Position numbers and translations under genes: made by a program. A stretch of DNA of 64,000 bases from Isoetes taiwanensis. Its lineage: Eukaryota; Streptophyta; Lycopodiopsida; Isoetales; Isoetaceae. The stretch lies in NCBI GenBank assembly GCA_021234155.1, contig JAJEKV010000409.1:62001-126000 (forward strand). The letters run 5' to 3'. The notes beneath the pieces are model-generated. The model was not told where the DNA came from. It made no database searches and saw only the letters and a list, made by a program, of their open reading frames with translations. This document shows, piece after piece, positions 44,246-55,489 of the stretch (position 1 is its first letter; every line of letters starts with the position of its first letter).

Positions 44246-45540
44246 GTGTATGCAGCTAGAGGTCCAAGAGCAGCTGAGCAAGACCGGCGAGTCCATAGAG
44301 ATGAAGAGACCCCGGCCAAACAACACATAGCAAGGAACCTGTACGAAGAATTCGGTCCCATGACTCCCGAAGAGGAGATGTCGCAGATGAGATCGGACCT
44401 TCAAGAAATAAAGGCCTTATTGGCAAATAAGCAAAGCGTGGTGGCCTGCACCACAACGCCGGGGCTGTCGTAAGCACCACCTCGAAAGACGGGAAAGGAT
44501 AAGAAGAAGAGTAAGAGAAGGAGGTCCCCTAGCATGGACTCCTCCGACACAAGCTCACAATCAGACTCCGACTCCGAGGAAGAGGTGGAAGAGGTGCAGG
44601 ACCGTAGGGATGGCAGACTCAGGGACACAAGGACCTCAGACTACCAGAAGAAAGTAGACTCCGCACCGAGCAATGTGTGGAAGGCAAGAAAGCTCGAACA
44701 GTTCTCAGGTGACAGTCGGTCAGGCATGGAGGCAGAGGCCTGGCTGGACGAGATGAGGGAATATGGGAATGCATACGGAATGAAGGACAAAGACAAAGGC
44801 ATGGTGGCTATACAGCAAACTTGAAGGGAGCAGCCAGAATATGGTGGACGGGATATGCTAAGGCACATGGATTGAGCAGGGACAGCTGCAGATTCAAGAA
44901 GTTCGCTAAAGCATTCAAGCGCCACTATGTGCCAAGGGAGCACAAATGCCACATGATGCAGCAATTCTATCGGCTAGAGCAGAGCAACAAATCCGTGCAG
45001 AAATACACGGAAGAGTTCATGAAACTGAGGCTTTATGTGCGAAGCCGAAAGTGAACGCCTTATGCAATCTGGAAGGGTACATCGAGGGATTAAACGATGA
45101 GATAAGGAAGATGGTAAGAGCAATTAATCCTCGAACAAGATCGTGGCCAAATCGAAGTAGTCACCAAGAAGGATCCGCCCTTAGAACAAGGCGTAAAACA
45201 AAGAAGCATTACCGTGATAAGGGCAAAGCACGGGGAGTTATAGCCCTAGGGCAGCTAGGAAGAGGGACCAAAGAAAGGCCCCATACGCTGGGGATTATGG
45301 GAGGCAAAGAGAAAAGAAACGTGTATCCTTCAAGGATAAGCCGCAGCAAGAAGGGTCAAACTACTTGAAGACGGTGCGATCCTTTTTACACGCAATGCCT
45401 AAGGAGAAGAGGCAGGAGTGCATTGAGAAACAGCTCTACTTCAGGTACTTCCAGCCAGGCCACAGAACAACAAACTGCCCTTTTGTCATGAGTGCAGCAT
45501 TAGCAGAGTTGGGTGGAAGCGCGCGACTTCATTCAGGGTG
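44246..45540 (+). pseudogene. Gypsy gag
   Basis: The core reads GMEAEAWLDEMREY ... KGAARIWWTGYAKAHG ... FKRHYVPREHKCHMMQQFYRLEQ ... VQKYTEEFMKL, the retrotransposon gag fold (Retrotrans_gag). It is split by a stop at 44822 and later frame changes. Near 45440 the zinc knuckle reads YFRYFQPGHRTTNCP: His and the last Cys are present, but the first two Cys are Tyr. Confidence 0.75.
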
Positions 45541-45589
45541 AGTGTCACATCTTTTGAGCCATAGATTCAGACCAAGCAGAAAATTAGTA

Positions 45590-45850
45590 TCAGGTAATCT
45601 CCACAGTAGGGAAGGACAAGGCCAAGTCTTTTATAGTCCTGATAGATACGGGAGCACCCACAATTTTGCGTCTCCAAGAATGGTCGAGATGTTGAAGCTC
45701 AAGCCGTTGAAGTCGAAACCGAGATCCGTGGTGCTAGCAAGCGGGGCAGTGAGACACACGGCAGGCAAGAGGATAAATTTTGACATCGATTTGCCAGGGA
45801 TCAACATCCAAATGGGGAGCGTAGTGATGAACATCGGAAGTATGATTTAA
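45590..45850 (+). pseudogene. Gypsy aspartic protease
   Basis: KSFIVLIDTGAPT has the catalytic D-T-G. It is followed in another frame by MLKLKPL and SGAVRHTAGKRINFDIDLPG, as in plant gypsy proteases. A frameshift just after the active site breaks it. Confidence 0.75.
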
Positions 45851-45907
45851 TCATCGCGATGGAGTACCGCCCAAAGAAAGGCCATCATCGACCGTGGAAA
45901 TCGTAAA

Positions 45908-46995
45908 GTGACCTTGACGGCGCCCAACGGCAAGATCATAGAAATTGCAGGTAAGGGAGTTGTTCCTATCATGCAATGTATGTCTAGTAAGCGGCTGCTT
46001 AAGTGCATAAAGAGCGAGCAGGTAGCCTATGTCTTCAAGCTTCAGATCGAAGAGCCCGAGTCAGAAGAAAGCAAGGAAGATAAGATGCTCAGCAAATTAC
46101 CAAAGCAGATAGCTAAGTTGGTAAAGGAGTTCCATGATCTCTTCCCAGACGAGATCAAGCAGCTTCCTCCTTACAAGGGAGTCGAGTGCGAGATAGCACT
46201 CGAATCAGGTACGAAGCCAACGAGCAAAGCGCCGTACCAGATGAGGACGCAAGAGCTAGCCGAGTTGAAGAAGCAATTGCAGGAGTTGCTTGACCTAGGG
46301 TTCATTAGACCTAGCGTCTCACCATTTGGGACACCTATCCTTTTTGTGAAGAAGAAGGATGACAGCTTGAGGATGTGCATAGATTATAGGCAGCTAAACA
46401 AGCACACCATCAAGAATAAGTATGCACTCCCGAGATCAGACGATCTGATGGATCAGCTCCAAGGCGCGAAGGTTTTCGCCAAGATAGACCTGAGGTCAGG
46501 GTACCATCAGATCAGGATTAAGGAAGAAGAAGTCCACAAAACAGCATTCAGGACCAGGTATGGGCATTACGAGTTCATCATAATGCCATTGGTTTGTCAA
46601 ACGCCCCAGCAACGTTCATGAGGCTTATGAACGACGTCTTCAGGGAGTTTTTGGATACTTTTGTTATAGTATTCTTTGATGATATTCTAGTGTACAGCAA
46701 ATCCCTGGAAGAACACGTACAACACCTCAGGAAAGTGCTCGAGAAGCTAAGAAGGCACCAGTTGTACGCTAAGTTGTCGAAGTGCCACTTCGCAACGGAG
46801 AGGGTAGAATATCTGGGGTACGTGATCTCAGCGGAAGGAATTCAAATCCTGCCAAGATCGAAGCAGTCATACATTGGCCAGCGCCGAAGAACATCCATGA
46901 GGTCAGAAGTTTTCTCGGCCTAGCAGGGTATTATAGAAAGTTCGTGAAGAACTTTGCAAAAATAGCGGCCCCGCTAAAGGATTTGACGAGGGCGG
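45908..46995 (+). pseudogene. Gypsy reverse transcriptase
   Basis: The first part (to about 46600) has [50 protein letters not shown] and [14 protein letters not shown] shift near 46593 leads to the second part with [25 protein letters not shown] (catalytic DD, in the form FFDD) and [16 protein letters not shown]. After another shift come [21 protein letters not shown] and LTRADF. RNase H should follow but is absent. Confidence 0.85.
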
Positions 46996-47645
46996 ATTTC
47001 ATGAGTGCCTTTTGGCAGGACCTTTTTGCGATGATCCAGACGAAACTGTCCATGAGCACGGCCTATCATCCTCAAACGGATGGGCAAACAGAACGGACCA
47101 ACAGAATCTTGAAAGATATGCTAAGAAACTATGTCTGGAACAAGCAAACTAAGTGGGAAGATTACATTCACTTGGTTGAGTTCGCTTATAATAGCACCAA
47201 GCAGGAATCATCCCAGATGTCGCCGTTCATGATCAACTACAGCTACCAATGTCTGACTCCAGACACTTGGCACAATCCTGTGTTAAAGGTAGAGGTTTCG
47301 CAGCAAATGTTGGCCGACATGCAGCAGCTGGTAGAAGAGGTTCTAGGATATCTTCATCTTCTTGCAGCAAGGAGCCGATAAAAGAGCGTCGCCGACAAGC
47401 ACCGAACGGTCAGAGAGTTCCAGGTTGGCGACAACGCCTGGCTCAAGATCAAAGTGAAGCAGGCAAAGCTCCGCATCGGAAATTGTAAGAAGCTTGCTCC
47501 AAGGTGGGCTGACCCCTTCATAATAGCCAAGAGAGTAGGTAACCAATCCTACAAGTTAGAGCTGCCAGCACACCTGAAAATTCATAAAGTCTTCCACGTG
47601 AGTTTGCTGAAGAAGCATACTCCAAACCAGAAGAAGTCTTGGACA
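46996..47645 (+). pseudogene. Gypsy integrase, C-terminal half
   Basis: It starts abruptly at [20 protein letters not shown], then [20 protein letters not shown] (core domain with its catalytic Glu region), a spacer, and after frame changes the GPY/F-type C-terminus WADPFIIAKRVGNQSYKLEL and IHKVFHVSLLKKH. The zinc finger and first catalytic Asp were removed together with RNase H by a deletion at about 46996. Confidence 0.82.
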
Positions 47646-47662
47646 CGCCAACGTTGTTGTAA

Positions 47663-47860
47663 ATGACAGAAGAGCAGCTAGAGATAGTCCCAAACTTAAT
47701 CCTTGATAAGGCGATCAAGAAGACAAGGAGATCAGAGTTTCTCCAATATTTGGTCAAGTGGAAACACTTGCCAGTGGAAGACGCGACGTGGGTACTTAAG
47801 CAGGACCTCATAAGGCAGTACCCGCAGTTCATGGAGCAATGGGATGGCAAGGTAATCTCC
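47663..47860 (+). CDS. Chromodomain at the integrase end
   Basis: EQLEIVPNLILDKAIKKTRR then FLQYLVKWKHLPVEDATWV is a chromodomain, which classes the element as a chromovirus. Such domains direct integration to heterochromatin, in some families by binding methylated H3K9. The W of VKWK and ATW are kept; the first cage position is not aromatic here. In the ancestral element this was fused to integrase; a stop and frame change at about 47640-47665 separate it now. Confidence 0.8.
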
Positions 47861-47974
47861 GAAGTAATCGGCTCAGGCATGTCGATTACGTTTAGAGTAG
47901 TTTCATGTGTAGTTAAGATTAATCTACGCGTGCAGCCTATGCTAAGTATGGGTTGCATGTGTAATTACCGATGA

Positions 47975-48844
47975 TGGGACCACTACGATGATCTCTAGGA
48001 CATGGTGTAATGTCATCGTAGGCATGACCGCGGTTTTGCTTGAATTAGTTAAGCAAATGGTGAACATGAGCAATGTTGCACCGTAATGTAAGCATGTCCA
48101 TAGGGGAAGGACATGCGATTAAAGGTAGAAGTGAACATGGGCGAGGATGAGATCATCAGAGATGTTGTCTAGCTTAAACCCTTTGGGCCATGCTGCACTG
48201 GGGTATGCATGATCAGGGAGGTCATGCATAAGGTAGCACCCAATCATGGGCTATGATAGGATCGTCTTAAACGACCCTTACGCTTAAACCCTCACGGGCC
48301 ATGATCGAGTGCGGGGTATAGGCATTATAGGGCGCTGTCTCCACGGCCACGATGGAAGAAGCATCCTCTTCCTACGCCGGGAGATTAGTCATGCATTCAT
48401 TTAGTTAATTAGATGGGTGGTCCCCTTATAACCATAATTTTATTAATAATTAAAATGGTACTAACGTAGTATCGACCTGCAGGCCAATAGAGCGCTTCGG
48501 AGGGCAAGGAGGTCGAGCTACGAGGACTTGCAACACAAGTTGTTGGAATGTGTTGCAAGGAATGAAGGGTACCTAGAAGGATAATTTTATATGCAATTGC
48601 TAAATTTTGATAAACTTAAATGTTGTATTAAGTGGGGCTAGTAAGCACCTTGCTTTAATGAAGTTATAAATTGATGTTATTGGGATAATGTAATGTCGTA
48701 GTAATGTTTTGAAAATATTACCTTAGGGTAATTCTAATAATTGTTTAAGTATAATAATAATAAATTGTATGCATCAAGTTGGTTGCAGAACAAGAAGATC
48801 CCAAGGTGGGGAGACCCACAATGCTGCGGACAACATCATTTTTA
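47975..48844 (+). other. Chromovirus 3' non-coding region
   Basis: About 0.9 kb without coding capacity between the chromodomain and the polypurine tract. It has the repeated phrase gggccatg (about 48185 and 48297) and AT-rich sequence near 48600-48770. Confidence 0.6.
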
Positions 48845-48856
48845 AGGTGGGGAGAA
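48845..48856 (+). promoter_or_regulatory. Polypurine tract
   Basis: AGGTGGGGAGAA lies immediately before the 3' LTR and is the plus-strand primer site of reverse transcription. Confidence 0.8.
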
Positions 48857-50367
48857 TGTGACGTTCCAGCACAGTATACAGTCCCAGGACGTATACTGTA
48901 TTGCATCGTCACGCGTACACGCCATCCCAATTGACGTATACGCCGACGTGTAGCTAAGCAAGTAGCGCCCTAGGAGGCAACTTGCAAGTGTGTGTACATT
49001 TATTCATGTGTGCACTTTAGCCCACTTAAATAATAAGTGGGCATCTCAAGGGTCGATGGAAACCCTAGCCCTAACTTATAGCCTATATAAGGTATCCAAA
49101 CCCTAACTTTCCATTTTCGTCCACAATCTTCTAGGGATCCGTTTCGCTTGCTCCAAGAGTCGCTCTTAGCTCCCAAAGTCCGTTCGAAAGGCATCAGCCA
49201 TCGCCTTTCCTTTTCGGCTTCATCTTCGGCGGTTTAGCAACATGAACGACTTTCGAAAGGGGGAGGAGCAAGCCGGGGATGGGTATTTTGCCAATTCAAT
49301 AGTCTAATCCGCCTTCCAGGCATAGATTAAGTAGGTTTAGCCTATTGAATTGCCCATAGCAGCCATCTAGACCTCTAGATATCAAGCCATAACTAAAGAA
49401 CCTAACTTCTGTGATTTAGATTAAATCTTGTTCTTTAGTTCTTCTATGATATGAATGTGATGATGATCTCTGTGGAATCATTGTATTGGGAAGGGGGGTA
49501 GAGACCCTAAAAGCCTAGTAGTTTGATGCTCCTATCTAGTCCTCTTTAATGCATTATTAAATTCGCCTCAGGTACAAGAGCCACACCGATTGTGGGTGGA
49601 GGGGCCGCATCGGGCTTACAAGGAGGTTCATGTCCCTCGCTCATGATCACGCCCCTCGGGTAGTAAAGCCTATCGGGGACTACGGTGCACTAGACCTAAT
49701 GCTCTCACCTGCAGCGGCTTTGCATGGGTTCGACACTCTTGGAGTGGTGTACACCTTCCATGGAGTTGACCGAGTACGGCAGTGGCCCTCTAGTCACCTT
49801 GAGTCAAAGATGCGGCCTCTTGTGGGAGCAATCCCACCGCCCCATCTAACCGGGAGATGCAACCCGTGAGTAGCCCCTTTGGCTATGCATCCCATGGGCT
49901 CTGATCAGGTCCCAAGACTTTTCAACCTACTGCAAAGTGTGCACTGGGAGGGGGATGGAGTGGACTACCCTAAGCCATGTTCTTATGCCAGCCAAATCCA
50001 ATTGCCGTGAATTATGTTTGCAATGACTTCTGGAGGCCCAAGCCGTCAGTCATCCCCCTCGAGTCTGAGCCTTGGGTAGGATCTCCATATGTGATGTGCT
50101 GATCTCTGTCTATGCAGATATGCGGTGAACCATCCTTCGTGATGGTCAGGTGATGTTGATGTATGTATACTTACATGTATGTTACGCTTCCGCAGCTAGG
50201 TAGGCCCTGAGGGAGACAGGGTAAAATGACCCCTTCATTCTTCCCACTGGAACTCGTCAAGGTTGTAGTGATACGTGGAGGGCCTTGTATCAGCATGGAG
50301 CTGGTATGGGGGATGAACTCCTGTTTGTATACGGTGAGTGCACCGTATATGAGTAGGGTACGTCACA
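48857..50367 (+). mobile_element. Chromovirus 3' LTR, 1511 bp
   Basis: TGTGACGT...ACGTCACA (8 bp inverted ends), followed by the target duplicate CTAGC. It has a TATA box at 49084, GGGGGGTAGAGACCCT at about 49494 and GCAAAGTGTGCAC at about 49932. It is the uninterrupted reference for the damaged 5' LTR. Confidence 0.88.
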
Positions 50368-50372
50368 CTAGC

Positions 50373-51823
50373 CATTGTTGGTCTACTTCAGAACAAATTC
50401 TGGCATTGAAGACAAGTAGATCAAGTCCAGTTTTATGGTCAGAGCTCAGAAAAATCTCGTATTTCTTCCATTAACCTTAATGGCAGACAACCCTATGAAT
50501 AGGAAGGAGTCAAATCGGCTAGGAAGTACAAAAGAATCATAGATCAGACAGATGTTCTTCAGTCTGCAAAGGCCACCTTGGGTGAGCAAAAGTTTCTCCC
50601 TTTTCTCGTAGTTTTTCTGGTGATATATCAGGACCTTTGAGGCAATGCTACGTATTTTGTATCCAGACCCTTTGAGGCTGCTTGTAATGAAACCTCATTC
50701 AAATGTTTTTAGAATCTATTAATAAAGTAATGGTTGTTTGGTAGCACTAATATGGCCATGTGTTTTTAACAAACAAAAAATAGTGACCTTGGATGTGAAA
50801 GATTATAAGGAATTTTTCATGATCCAAAGGCCAAGAATTAAAGATAGAAAAGAACACAATAATAAACTCTTAGCCAATCGTATCTTATGCCATTTAACAA
50901 CATTTGCATTTAAAGACATTGGTAATAATATAAAAATAAAATCATGTTAATCCTAGCAACATTGTTCTTAGTCGAATTGAAGGTTTGGCCTTCAACATGG
51001 GACAGACCTATATAGCAAAAGATTGCTAGTACTCTGCCATTGGTTGCTCCAGAGGCTATTGAAGGGTGCATGTGGGTTTCAGTGTTTACGAGCATAGGCT
51101 TGTGAACTCTATGTATAAGCTGCTTGTAAATAGTGATATCCTTCCACCATCCACTAGGTGGTCCCTTCAGCTTTCACCTCCTAATTGGTTGGAGACGTAT
51201 GTGGACTTGGGCTTGGAATAAACTACTCCATCCTAAGGTGGCGGTGCTTTGGTGGCAGATTCTTCACAGATGCCCTCGTGTGAATGTGCTTGTCCACAGA
51301 TTTGATCCTCGAAAAGGTGTCGGCCTAATCGCAATGCAAGCAAAGGGACGGAGACTATTAAGCATTGTTTCTTTTTATGTGTCCATCTCCAGCCTGTTTG
51401 GTCTTGGCTGCTTTCTCTTTTTCATGTGACATTGACAAGTCAGCAAGTGCTTTTGGCTATTTATCCGGATGCTTGGAGTAAGTTGCAGAGCCAAGCATTT
51501 CATTTAGCATCAGGATGGTTGTTGTGGTCCATCCGAGGCCGCGAAGACCGTGTATATCTTTCAGGGTTTGGATATTCCTCCTGCAATTGTCCTCCAGAAC
51601 GCACAAGCTAGAATCGCTAAGGCATACCATTGTTCTTCGCTTGCTCCTGCCAAGCGACAGTTGATATTTGAGTCCTACTTGAGTGTGCTGTCTTATGCAT
51701 AGGCTGGTGGTTCTACTCAGTGGATCATGATTGTCCTCTGAGACTTTATTCCCGCCTCTGCATTTGTATTTTGCTTTTGGCTTGGAGTTTCAATAAAGTT
51801 TGTCGTTCTTCAAAAAAAAAAAA
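50373..51823 (+). pseudogene. LINE 3' end with zinc-binding RVT domain and A-tail
   Basis: Sequence resumes after the chromovirus. Near 51190-51330 the frame reads WTWAWNKLLHPKVAVLWWQI and LHRCPRVNVLVHR, the zf-RVT module found after reverse transcriptase in plant LINEs. An AATAAA at 51792-51797 and a 12-base A-run at 51812-51823 mark the 3' end. Before 51130 nothing specific is recognised. Confidence 0.65.
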
Positions 51824-54287
51824 TTGTTTTTGAGGAGGAGAGGCCTTTTAATGCATTGATTCCACAGGGATTCGACAAAATGGAAAACTTAACGTCCCTA
51901 AAATCTGGTGAAATGCGTCCTCCTATGCCGGATCCATCAGAAGAAGATCCCCGTCCTATTATAAAAATATTCATACTAGATTAGCCAGAAACAATGGTAT
52001 CTAACCCGTAAGAATATTCCCAGTAGATTAGTCAGAAACAATGATATGTAATCCAATTTTGACGAATTGGAAGTACTAAAAAACAAAGGTTAAATAAGAT
52101 TTTACCTCACTGCTCTATTTCTAAACACAAATTAAGCTTGATACAGGGATTGTTGTGCAACCTGAGCTTCAAAATTAAATATTCAATTCAAGCTATTAAA
52201 TGTCATATCCAATTTTTCAAAGCACGAGATAACCACTATGTTTTGATATGTACTTATACCTCATTCACGTGTTCTTGTTTTTTCTGTATTCCTTGGTGGT
52301 CTGTAAAAAGTTCCTTTCATGATGTCCAGCCTCTAGTGCAGAGTGACAAAACATTCATCATACAAAATTGTAGCTATTCACATGTATTATATTGTACAAA
52401 GGATTGTATAAGTGAATTTCATCACATCTCAAATCTCGTTTATCCTGGATCTATTAGCCTTTTGATATCGAAACATCCATTTGAATGTCAATGATGGAGA
52501 AATTTTATACTTCACCCTGATAACATTGACCATACATTCTCGAATAAGGGCTCGCATGAAGCTAGCTAGGCTTTTCATTCATCTCAACAGAATTCTACAA
52601 TGATTGAGAGTGATTAGCTGCACATTTGGAAACTACCCACAATGAAAAAATACAGGGAATATCCAGTTATAACATCTAGACCTCAAAAAAATTCTACAGA
52701 TGTCGGTTAAGTGTACCTGCCGAGAGCTTATCGCCGGGATTAAAAAACCCCGCCCTTTCGGGTTTTCGAGGAAAAACCCTCATGATAAGCCCTCTGCAAG
52801 GGGCTTGGACACAACGTAAAGCTGTAGAAAAACGATCCCACAAAGAAACCCACAAAGCCTGAAGAAGACGGAGTTGCACATCCCACTTTACCTGCACATC
52901 AACAAACTAGAACACAAAGATAAGAAAACAATAACCTCAAAAAGCGAGGGGCTGATCACGCGTGCCACGCGACAAAAAACAACCTTAAAAAAGCAAGGGG
53001 CTGGACAAAAAACAACATTTACAATAATATGTACATTAAGGAAGGGTGGGTGGGAGTCAAGGGAATTGCTGAGAGAGGAGAAAATGCCGATGAGAAGTCG
53101 ATGAAGAACCTGCAAGAAATAGCGATCTCCAAATGAACCAGAGCCCCAGAAAATGCATGCAATGCATGCATGCATACAAGAGATGCATGCTCACCCATTC
53201 AAGAATACCGATCCGATGGCTCAGATCGATGGCATTCTCGAATAAGGGCTTGCATGAAAAACAGACGGAAGCTCCCGACAAAAAGAGAACTTCCTTATCA
53301 AAATGGGATCGAGGTTGACGGTTGAAGGATGGCCAAAAAAAGGACAAGGTCAGGGAAGAACATGTCCCAACATGGAAAATGATGCCAAACTGTCAAACCA
53401 AGCAAGGAGAAACCCCTCCCCTGCCCGGTATAAAAAAAAAGAGAGTCAAGGGAACTACTGAGAGAGGAGAAAACGCCAATGAGAAGTCGATGAAGAACCT
53501 GCAAGAAATAGCGATCTCCAAATGAACCAGAGCTCCAGAAAATGCATGCAAGAGGTGCATGCTCGCCCATTCAAGAATACCGATCCGATGGCGCGAATCG
53601 ATGGCATTCCTTTTTTTCAATCAAATAGCATTGTAAAGCCCTCCATTAGTGTGAGTTCTTCCTCGTCATTCCATGGATATTGCTATAATTTCGAAAGATT
53701 ATTGTTATTTCTTGCTCCTCGGTTTTTATTTATCCATTTTTTGTGTATTCAATCTGTCTTGCCAATTACTTGAAAATTTTTAGAATGTTATGTTTCGACT
53801 TATCAAATACTTCAAAACAAGGTATTTGACTTGCCAAATACATTATTGTTACATTCATCTGGTAACAATAAAATTACAAGCCATTCCTAACCTCGAGATG
53901 AATAGCTAGCCCTAGGCATGATAGGAATCCGTTTCCATTTTTACCTTAATGAGGGGTGATCCTCATCCATAATGTATTACATAGTATTTTGAATGCTAAT
54001 GTCACCATGATACTACAGATCAGTAGCAAATGGCTGCTTCTTGCAGAATCCTGTGTGGTCCCCTGAGGACAATAATGATTGTGTTTTATTTGAACTTGTT
54101 ATAACATAGATATTCCATGTCTTTTGTGTAAATGACTCCAGTAAAAAACAATAATCATGTTTGATCAATGTACCATCTCTTTCTTATACTAAATTGTCAC
54201 TTATTTCATAAATTTTTAGTTTAATTAAGTTCCTCTCTATAACAAGGTTCAATATCCCGTACCTTAATGCCGAGGACAAGGGGAGTA
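51824..54287. other. Intergenic with local duplications
   Basis: No gene recognised. A C/G-rich hairpin-like stretch (ccccgccctttcgggttttc) lies near 52747. Sequence at 53054-53236 is repeated at 53443-53609, and ttctcgaataagggct occurs at both 52539 and 53234. The last bases before 54288 (aggacaaggggag) look like a polypurine tract, so part of 53.6-54.3 kb may be the decayed inside of an LTR element. Confidence 0.45.
53054..53609. repeat. Two ~170 bp direct repeats rich in CATGCA
   Basis: Copies at 53054-53236 and 53443-53609 share gatgaagaacctgcaagaaa, aatgaaccagag and accgatccgatgg. Both have CATGCA (RY-type) motifs; the first has an expanded gcatgcaatgcatgcatgcat run at about 53154-53175. 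Confidence 0.85.
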
Positions 54288-55489
54288 TATGACGTTCCAG
54301 TACTTTGTACGTAATTTGTACAAATATGTGATATATTACCATGAATTATTAACAGCTCTACTAATTATTCATAATATTATTAAGAAAGTGAAGTTAGTTA
54401 TGTTAGTTAAATTACTAATTTTACCTCTAGGATCATGCCATTTGAATAAACTTGATTGACTAAAGCCGAGATTGCTATCTGGGGAATTACCCCTTAGGGC
54501 AAGCTTTTCAAATCCTTCCCAAGTCGATTTTGAAAGCTTGAGGAGGGAGGAACACTCTCATATGCTAAGAAGGTGGACACACCTCGCAACAACGGCTCCA
54601 GCCAAGAAATCAATAAGTGAGCTAGATAGATTGAGTTCTTAGATAGAAAGTGACCCTTGTTTAGTAGATGGATGTTAGATCTCATGCTGATTCTTAGTTA
54701 TGAAGTTATGGATGGGCGTATGGTATTCTTGTTCTGCGCTACTTGTGCTTGTGGGAAAATGGTGTAGAGACATAAAGGCTAGTAGGATATACTGGTGTTT
54801 TTAGCTAGACTCCACATAAATCCCGATATGGAGCCCACCTGGTTATAGATGTTATGCTGTGATTGAGCACTAGAAAATAGACGCAATGGAGATGTGGTGA
54901 TAGGGCCTTACTGAGCATGGCTATTGGGGCCCTTATAGTGTGCTAGTCTTATAGTCAGTCTTCGTGTGTGGGCCGAGTATCCTGGCTCGATAGGTTGCAG
55001 GTGTTGTCCTGGCCTTTGGTTTGGGGAGGTTAAAGTCAGGTATGGATATGTGTCCCCACAATTCTCTAGCCATCCACAGATCCATTGTGCATTGGGAAGG
55101 GACTTGTCCCATTTCCGCATCATCGAACCGTGGAGATGCAATCTGGAGTAGTTCCATAGGGCGACTCCATGCAATTATGTCCCTCTGTAAGGTTACAATC
55201 ATGCCATAACATGTTTCAGCTATTTGCAAAGTGTGCACAGGAGGGGCGGATGGAGTACCCTAGTCAATGTTCTATACTAGCCAAAGCCATTGTCATGACT
55301 ATATTTGTTGTTATCCGAAGTTCTTGACCGTCAAGTGAGCCATTATGTATGTCTATGATAATATGCAGTATGTTAATAGATGGGCCACCCTTTGTGGTGG
55401 CATATATTATATACATATTCTTGTTGTGTGTTAACATGTAGATATGAAGCGATCTTCGGCAGCCACGTGTGACTTAGAACAGAGTCACA
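54288..55489 (+). mobile_element. Gypsy LTR (subfamily C), 1.2 kb
   Basis: TATGACGTTCCAG...GAGTCACA, with the shared blocks GTAGAGACATAAAGGC at about 54764 and GTGCACAGGAGGGGCGGATGG at about 55231. The start has TA for TG. A purine tract lies directly upstream, so it was a 3' LTR. No target duplication was found and no 5' LTR is in view. Confidence 0.65.

Larger units (their letters stand above)
33025..50367 (+). mobile_element. Ty3-gypsy chromovirus, 17.3 kb including a nested insertion
   Basis: The target duplication CTAGC lies at 33020-33024 and 50368-50372. LTR ends are TGTGAC...GTCACA. Internal order: extra ORFs, gag, protease, reverse transcriptase, (RNase H deleted), integrase remainder, chromodomain, polypurine tract. 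The 5' LTR lacks its last ~275 bp and the primer-binding site. All genes carry frame breaks, so it is dead. It landed in older LINE/repeat sequence. Confidence 0.88.
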
